From positions 248,001 to 312,000 of the forward strand of contig JAIDFQ010000043.1 in the NCBI GenBank assembly GCA_029054245.1: a stretch of DNA of 64,000 nucleotides, in the 5' to 3' direction. Numbering within the stretch: position 1 is the stretch's first letter; the number at the start of each line of letters is the position of its first letter. This DNA is from Lachnospiraceae bacterium. Its GTDB lineage: Bacteria; Bacillota; Clostridia; Lachnospirales; Lachnospiraceae. Below are positions 58,616 through 64,000 of this stretch, one piece after another. The position numbers were made by a program, and so were the translations under genes. Under the pieces are notes generated by a model that saw only the letters and a list, made by a program, of their open reading frames with translations, had not been told where the DNA came from and did not search any database.

Positions 58616-60233
58616 GAAAAAAAAGCATATCCTTGGAGAGCAGGAACAGGAAAGATGGGAAGGCGCTGTATTTTTGATATTAGTGGCTTTGATGGCCGTC
58701 TATTATGGCTATCGGCTGTTCGCGCTTACACCGTGGTATGATGAATTGTACACCTACTATTGGTTCATCAGCAAAGGACCGGTGTACGCTGCCATTCATT
58801 GGCCGCTGCCCAACAATCATGTGGGATATTCGGTGCTTTCCGCCTTTCTTGATTACCTTGGCAATGCCTATATTGGACTGCGGGGCATATCTTACCTGTG
58901 TGCACTTTTGAACATGTGCCTTTTATATAAGATTGCCAGACGGTACACAAAAGGATGGATTCCGCATATTACGGTTCTCTTGTACATATCCATGAACTTG
59001 GTCAATCAGCTTGCCGTGCAGGGGAGAGGATATACTCTTGGCATTACCTGTTACCTTACGGCATGGCTATGCATGATCTGGATATGCGAGGAAAAAAGGA
59101 CTGCCAAAAAGATTTATTTCATTTATACAGCATCATTAATACTCGGATTGTATACAGTGAGCAGCAATGTGTACTGGGTCGTTCCCCTATGTATGGCGGG
59201 TGGTCTTTTCCTGTTGGTTAAGGGAATACAGGAGCAAAGGAGCGAAAATTGCTTTTTTTTAAAGGCGGAAAGTGGAAAGAAGCTCCTTAAACTGGTCGCG
59301 GCATCTGTGACTGCTGCGGTGGGAACGATTTTATTGTATGCTACCATCTGGCTTGCGATTGGTTCTAATCTTCTTACAAAGGAGGAGGCAGGGGCTTACT
59401 ATGGCATGGAGCATATCAAGATTATTTTAAATGCCCCTTTTGCCGCTATTGGAAGGGGAATGAAATATATGCTGGACACACCTTATATCCAGAGCGAGGA
59501 AAGGGCTGGCTTTGCGGGAAGGCTATGGGAATTTCTGGTGACACTGTCCGGGCATTATTTTCAATCTTTGGTGGTAATGATTCTATGGGGAATAGGAATC
59601 TTTCTTTTGATTTATAAAATAGTATCCCAAATAAGGAAAATGGAAAATGAACACCTTCTGCTTGATCTTACCTTGTTTATGGGAATTATAATGGTGCCGG
59701 TCTGCTTGCTGATTCAGTGTAAGCGTCCGTATTATAGAGTCTTTACGTATGGAGGTGTGCTGCTGGCGCTTTTGCTCGGGGTTCTTGTGCAAATGGTGTT
59801 TAAGGGGCTTTGTGCCAGAGTGAGAGATAATCGTCAAAGAAAAGGGATTGCCATTTTGATGCTGGTCCTAGCAATGATATTCGGCGTGAAATGCATTGGA
59901 TTTTCCGGTTACAACGAGCAATATGGCGCAAATGAGCATGCTATAGCGGAGGCTTTATTACAGACCGATTTGAGTAAATGGAACAACATTTGCGTTACCG
60001 ACTGCAATCAGGAATACCTGCTTTACTTTCTTTACGGTATCCGGTGTGAAAACAGGGAAATAGAAGGCGCGGATGTGGTCCTATTGGACAAACGAATGAC
60101 AGATCCGGATTTTAGGGAGATGGTATGGGAGTTTTATCATTATTATGATACGATTCCCTGGGAGTATATGGAGCAGAATATGCTGCCCGTGTATGAAAAT
60201 GATCAATATATTCTTTACACGAAAAAAGTGTAA
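58602..60233 (+). CDS. Multi-pass membrane protein, GT39/ArnT-like glycosyltransferase family
   Basis: [45 protein letters not shown] (acidic motif after TM1, as in GT-C enzymes) and roughly ten TM segments. Confidence 0.72.
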   Translation: MKLTEKKKHILGEQEQERWEGAVFLILVALMAVYYGYRLFALTPWYDELYTYYWFISKGPVYAAIHWPLPNNHVGYSVLSAFLDYLGNAYIGLRGISYLCALLNMCLLYKIARRYTKGWIPHITVLLYISMNLVNQLAVQGRGYTLGITCYLTAWLCMIWICEEKRTAKKIYFIYTASLILGLYTVSSNVYWVVPLCMAGGLFLLVKGIQEQRSENCFFLKAESGKKLLKLVAASVTAAVGTILLYATIWLAIGSNLLTKEEAGAYYGMEHIKIILNAPFAAIGRGMKYMLDTPYIQSEERAGFAGRLWEFLVTLSGHYFQSLVVMILWGIGIFLLIYKIVSQIRKMENEHLLLDLTLFMGIIMVPVCLLIQCKRPYYRVFTYGGVLLALLLGVLVQMVFKGLCARVRDNRQRKGIAILMLVLAMIFGVKCIGFSGYNEQYGANEHAIAEALLQTDLSKWNNICVTDCNQEYLLYFLYGIRCENREIEGADVVLLDKRMTDPDFREMVWEFYHYYDTIPWEYMEQNMLPVYENDQYILYTKKV

Positions 60234-60276
60234 CGATAACGAGACAAAGCGATGATGCTTTGGGATGGAGGTAAAG

Positions 60277-61947
60277 ATGAGAAGTGATAATGTAAAAAGC
60301 GGTATACAGCAGGCGCCGCACAGAAGCCTTTTTAATGCACTTGGATTTACAGAAGAGGAAATGAAAAAGCCCATGGTGGGAATTGTCAGTTCTTACAATG
60401 AAATCGTGCCGGGACATATGAATCTGGATAAAATTGTGGAAGCTGTTAAAATGGGCGTTGCCGAGGCAGGCGGTGTGCCTGTGGTATTTCCGGCGATTGC
60501 CGTATGCGACGGAATTGCAATGGGGCATATCGGTATGAAATACTCTCTGGTTACAAGAGACTTGATTGCAGATTCTACCGAATGTATGGCGCTTGCCCAT
60601 CAGTTTGATGCGCTGGTCATGGTCCCGAACTGTGACAAAAATGTTCCGGGGCTCTTGATGGCAGCGGCAAGAATCAATGTCCCAACCGTGTTCGTTTCAG
60701 GCGGGCCTATGCTGGCGGGGCGTGTAAAGGGACAAAAGAGAAGTCTTTCCTCCATGTTTGAGGCAGTGGGATCCCATGCGGCGGGCACTATGACGGAGGA
60801 AGAAGTAAGGGAGTTTGAGGAGAAGGTCTGTCCTACCTGCGGTTCCTGCTCTGGAATGTATACGGCAAACTCTATGAACTGTCTGACAGAAGCGCTCGGA
60901 ATGGGGCTTAAAGGAAACGGAACGATTCCCGCTGTATATTCAGAGAGAATCAAGCTGGCAAAGCATGCTGGAATGGCGGTTATGGAGATGTATCATAAAG
61001 ACATTAGACCCAGGGATATTATGACAAAGGAAGCAATTTTAAATGCGCTTTCGGTGGATATGGCGCTTGGATGTTCCACGAATTCCATGCTTCATCTGCC
61101 TGCAATTGCACATGAGGTGGGATTTGACTTTGATATCGCGTTTGCCAATGAGATCAGTGAAAAAACACCGAACTTATGTCATCTTGCACCTGCTGGTCCT
61201 ACTTATATGGAGGATCTGAACGAAGCGGGCGGTGTCTATGCTGTAATGAAAGAACTTTCCGATGCAGGTCTTCTGCATACAGGATGCATGACCGTGACAG
61301 GAAAGACGGTGGGCGAGAATATAAAGGATGCAGTCAACAAAAATCCCGAGGTCATCAGACCTCTTGATGATCCATATTCGGCAACAGGAGGTCTTGCCGT
61401 GCTGAAAGGGAATCTTGCGCCTGACGGCAGTGTTGTAAAGCGCTCGGCAGTAGTGCCGGAAATGATGGTACATGAAGGTCCGGCAAGGGTATTTGACTGT
61501 GAAGAAGATGCTATCGAGGCAATCAAAGGCGGAAAGATCGTGGCGGGAGATGTGGTAGTGATCCGCTATGAAGGACCGAAAGGCGGACCTGGTATGCGCG
61601 AGATGTTAAACCCTACCTCAGCAATTGCCGGCATGGGACTTGGATCAAGCGTAGCGCTGATTACAGATGGACGTTTTTCAGGTGCATCCCGCGGCGCGTC
61701 CATAGGGCATGTATCGCCAGAGGCGGCAGTAGGAGGTCCCATTGCGCTTGTGGAAGAGGGAGATCTTATCAGTATTGATATCCCTGCAATGAAGCTGGAT
61801 GTAAAGGTTTCCGAGGAGGAAATGGCGGCAAGGGCAGCCAAATGGCAGCCAAGGGAGCCGAAAGTCACCACAGGCTATCTGGCAAGATACAGGGAGATGG
61901 TAACGAGTGGAAACAGAGGAGCAATTCTGGAAATTCCCAGAAAATAA
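60277..61947 (+). CDS. ilvD: Dihydroxy-acid dehydratase
   Basis: [67 protein letters not shown]. Confidence 0.97.
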   Translation: MRSDNVKSGIQQAPHRSLFNALGFTEEEMKKPMVGIVSSYNEIVPGHMNLDKIVEAVKMGVAEAGGVPVVFPAIAVCDGIAMGHIGMKYSLVTRDLIADSTECMALAHQFDALVMVPNCDKNVPGLLMAAARINVPTVFVSGGPMLAGRVKGQKRSLSSMFEAVGSHAAGTMTEEEVREFEEKVCPTCGSCSGMYTANSMNCLTEALGMGLKGNGTIPAVYSERIKLAKHAGMAVMEMYHKDIRPRDIMTKEAILNALSVDMALGCSTNSMLHLPAIAHEVGFDFDIAFANEISEKTPNLCHLAPAGPTYMEDLNEAGGVYAVMKELSDAGLLHTGCMTVTGKTVGENIKDAVNKNPEVIRPLDDPYSATGGLAVLKGNLAPDGSVVKRSAVVPEMMVHEGPARVFDCEEDAIEAIKGGKIVAGDVVVIRYEGPKGGPGMREMLNPTSAIAGMGLGSSVALITDGRFSGASRGASIGHVSPEAAVGGPIALVEEGDLISIDIPAMKLDVKVSEEEMAARAAKWQPREPKVTTGYLARYREMVTSGNRGAILEIPRK

Positions 61948-61971
61948 CGGCAGATTGGGAGGAATGGATAA

Positions 61972-63651
61972 ATGCAGTTGACAGGTGCAGAAATCGTAGT
62001 GGAATGCTTGAAGGAACAGGGAGTCGATACTGTTTTCGGTTATCCTGGGGGCACTATTTTAAATGTATATGATGCATTATATAAGCACAGCGAAGAAATC
62101 AAACATATTTTAACGTCTCATGAACAAGGCGCAGCACATGCGGCGGACGGTTATGCCCGTGCCACCGGAAAAGTGGGCGTGTGCCTTGCCACCAGTGGTC
62201 CTGGTGCAACGAACCTGGTTACAGGTATTGCCACCGCCTATATGGATTCCGTACCGGTGGTGGCGATTACCTGTAACGTGAACCTGCCGCTGCTTGGCAA
62301 AGATTCCTTTCAGGAGGTTGACATTGCCGGCGTGACTATGCCGATTACCAAGCACAGCTACATCGTAAAGGATATTGCGAAGCTTGCGGATACCATCAGG
62401 AAGGCTTTTACAATTGCAAAAGAGGGAAGACCAGGGCCGGTGCTTGTGGATATTACCAAGGATGTGACAGCGGCTGCGTTTGAATATGAAAAAAAGATAC
62501 CAGAGGCGCTTAAGTCTTCATGTAAATACACACAAGAAGATATCCAGAAAGCAGTATCCTTGATGAAGGAGTCCAAAAGACCATTCCTTTATGTGGGAGG
62601 CGGTGCAGTGATTTCCGGCGCGTATGAGGAAGTCAGAAAGCTTTCAGCGCTTATGGATGCGCCTGTGTGTGACACGTTGATGGCAAAAGGCGTGATGGAT
62701 GGGCATCATGAGAGATATACTGGCATGATTGGTATGCATGGAACGAAGGCATCTAATTTAGGGGTCAGTGAATGTGATCTGCTCGTTGCCTTAGGCGCAA
62801 GGTTTTCTGACCGCGTTGTGGGAAATGCAGCCATGTTTGCATCAAGAGCAAGGGTGCTCCATATTGATATTGATGCGGCTGAAATCAACAAAAATATCAA
62901 GACAGAGGCGTTTGTTGTGGGAGATCTCAAAGAGGTTCTTATGCAAATCAATCAAAAACTGCCTCAAATGGAACATAAAGAGTGGAATGCGCATATAAAA
63001 GAATTAAAAGAAAAATATCCGCTGAATTATGATGAGAGTGCTTTGTCATGTCCCTATATTATGGAGGAAATCGACAGAGTCACCAAGGGAGAAGCCGTTA
63101 TCGTAACCGATGTAGGACAGCACCAGATGTGGGCGGCACAGTATTATAAATATACAGAACCGAGAACCTTTTTGTCCTCGGGGGGACTTGGTACCATGGG
63201 ATATGGGCTTGGCGCCTGTATAGGTGCAAAAATGGGAAATCCCGATAAAATCTGTATAAATATTGCTGGAGACGGGTGTTTCCGTATGAATTTGAATGAA
63301 CTGGCAACGGCTTCCAGATATCAGATTCCCATTATAGAGGTGGTTATCAACAATCATGTCCTTGGAATGGTAAGGCAGTGGCAGACATTGTTTTATGAGA
63401 AAAGATATTCCCAGACCGTGCTGGATGACGGTGTGGATTTCTGCATGGTGGCGAAGGGACTTGGCTGTGAAGCAATCCGTGTAACACGTAAGGAGGAGGT
63501 TGCAGAAGCACTTACAAAGGCAATTGGAATGAAAAAGCCTGTGCTGATCGAATGCGTGATTCCAAAGGATGATAAGGTATTTCCCATGGTTCCTGCGGGA
63601 GCTCCCATCAGTGAAGTGTTTGATGCAACGGATTTGGAAAAGAAGAAATGA
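61972..63651 (+). CDS. ilvB: Acetolactate synthase large subunit
   Basis: VFGYPGGTILNVYDALY; HEQGAAHAADGYARATGKVGVCLATSGPGATNLVTGIATAYMDSVPVVAI; ThDP motif GDGCFRMNLNELATASRYQIPIIEVVINN. Confidence 0.97.
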   Translation: MQLTGAEIVVECLKEQGVDTVFGYPGGTILNVYDALYKHSEEIKHILTSHEQGAAHAADGYARATGKVGVCLATSGPGATNLVTGIATAYMDSVPVVAITCNVNLPLLGKDSFQEVDIAGVTMPITKHSYIVKDIAKLADTIRKAFTIAKEGRPGPVLVDITKDVTAAAFEYEKKIPEALKSSCKYTQEDIQKAVSLMKESKRPFLYVGGGAVISGAYEEVRKLSALMDAPVCDTLMAKGVMDGHHERYTGMIGMHGTKASNLGVSECDLLVALGARFSDRVVGNAAMFASRARVLHIDIDAAEINKNIKTEAFVVGDLKEVLMQINQKLPQMEHKEWNAHIKELKEKYPLNYDESALSCPYIMEEIDRVTKGEAVIVTDVGQHQMWAAQYYKYTEPRTFLSSGGLGTMGYGLGACIGAKMGNPDKICINIAGDGCFRMNLNELATASRYQIPIIEVVINNHVLGMVRQWQTLFYEKRYSQTVLDDGVDFCMVAKGLGCEAIRVTRKEEVAEALTKAIGMKKPVLIECVIPKDDKVFPMVPAGAPISEVFDATDLEKKK

Positions 63652-64000
63652 GTAAAGCTGTTTTAAAAGGAAGTGTTATTGGCGGACTGATTATACTTTT
63701 ATCGTTGATTGCCATGTATCTTGGACTGGTTTTTTATTATGACAGCGGTTTCAGCTACGGTACATGGATCAATGGGGTTGATTGTACAGGCAAAAGTGTC
63801 AATGAAGTGAACGAAGAACTTTTAAAACAATGTAAGTATACCGGACTTACCATCCTTGACAGCGATGGTAAGTCTTATGCTGTTTTAGCGGATGAAGTAA
63901 ATCTTTCCGTGACTTTTGACGAACCGCTCCATTTATATCTGGAGGGGCAGAATCCTTATCTGTGGATAGATAATTTAATAGGTAATGCAGGAGGCAGAGA
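63648..64000 (+). CDS. Partial: PG-binding/L,D-transpeptidase-type exported protein (3' end beyond window)
   Basis: ATGA overlap with the ilvB stop; MSKAVLKGSVIGGLIILLSLIAMYLGLVFYYDSGFSYGTWINGVDCTGKSVNEVNEELL, open to the window end; absent from the supplied ORF track. Confidence 0.7.
   Translation, partial: MSKAVLKGSVIGGLIILLSLIAMYLGLVFYYDSGFSYGTWINGVDCTGKSVNEVNEELLKQCKYTGLTILDSDGKSYAVLADEVNLSVTFDEPLHLYLEGQNPYLWIDNLIGNAGGR

Noticed and set aside
1-64000. tRNA, rRNA, transposase, integrase or phage genes
   Set aside because: Intergenic gaps are short and none showed a cloverleaf-like, rRNA-like or mobile-element signature by eye; a tRNAscan or Rfam run would be needed to exclude small RNAs fully.

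Overview
The window looks like the chromosome of a low-to-mid GC, spore-forming Firmicute, probably Lachnospiraceae (inferred from gene order and protein families, not from rRNA). It is gene-dense: about 55 protein-coding genes, no tRNA/rRNA genes, no CRISPR array and no mobile element that I could recognise. From left to right it contains: two tandem BspA-like leucine-rich-repeat surface proteins (the first truncated by the window edge); a signal-less subtilase; a citrate/2-oxoglutarate module (Re-citrate synthase-like enzyme, FCD-type GntR regulator, NADP-isocitrate dehydrogenase); an ABC-F ATPase divergent from rex; nnrD/E, alr and mazF; a CNNM/CorC-type protein; yebC; a membrane protein with a repetitive acidic tail; tepA-like and ftsK/spoIIIE; fhs-folD; a zinc-ribbon protein; nfnAB; Dabb and MORN proteins; rlmH; the yqfC-yqfD-phoH-(pgpH-like)-ybeY locus; a SpoVB-like flippase; two FAD oxidoreductases; 5-FTHF cyclo-ligase; proA; a small accessory stretch (LysR, LysE, an orphan EpsN/PglE-like aminotransferase); a polyamine ABC operon with an XRE-cupin regulator; a lactonase-family protein; aroC; a VanY-type peptidase; tgt-yajC; and leuB, a GT39-like membrane protein, ilvD, ilvB and a partial PG-binding protein. 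The most notable observations are: (1) a perfect ATTGTATACAAT palindrome on the -10 of the promoter driving the citrate module, a good candidate operator for the GntR regulator in the same operon; (2) a 20-bp near-perfect palindrome formed by two back-to-back -35 elements between the ABC-F gene and rex; (3) a short PgpH-position protein whose HD dyad reads HR; (4) a conserved C-terminal module with a TGD-x2-HPKWFLALGL tail shared by the two LRR proteins; (5) a terminator hairpin whose 3' arm carries the only SD-like sequence for the subtilase. I did not find convincing evidence for a wholly new multi-gene system.
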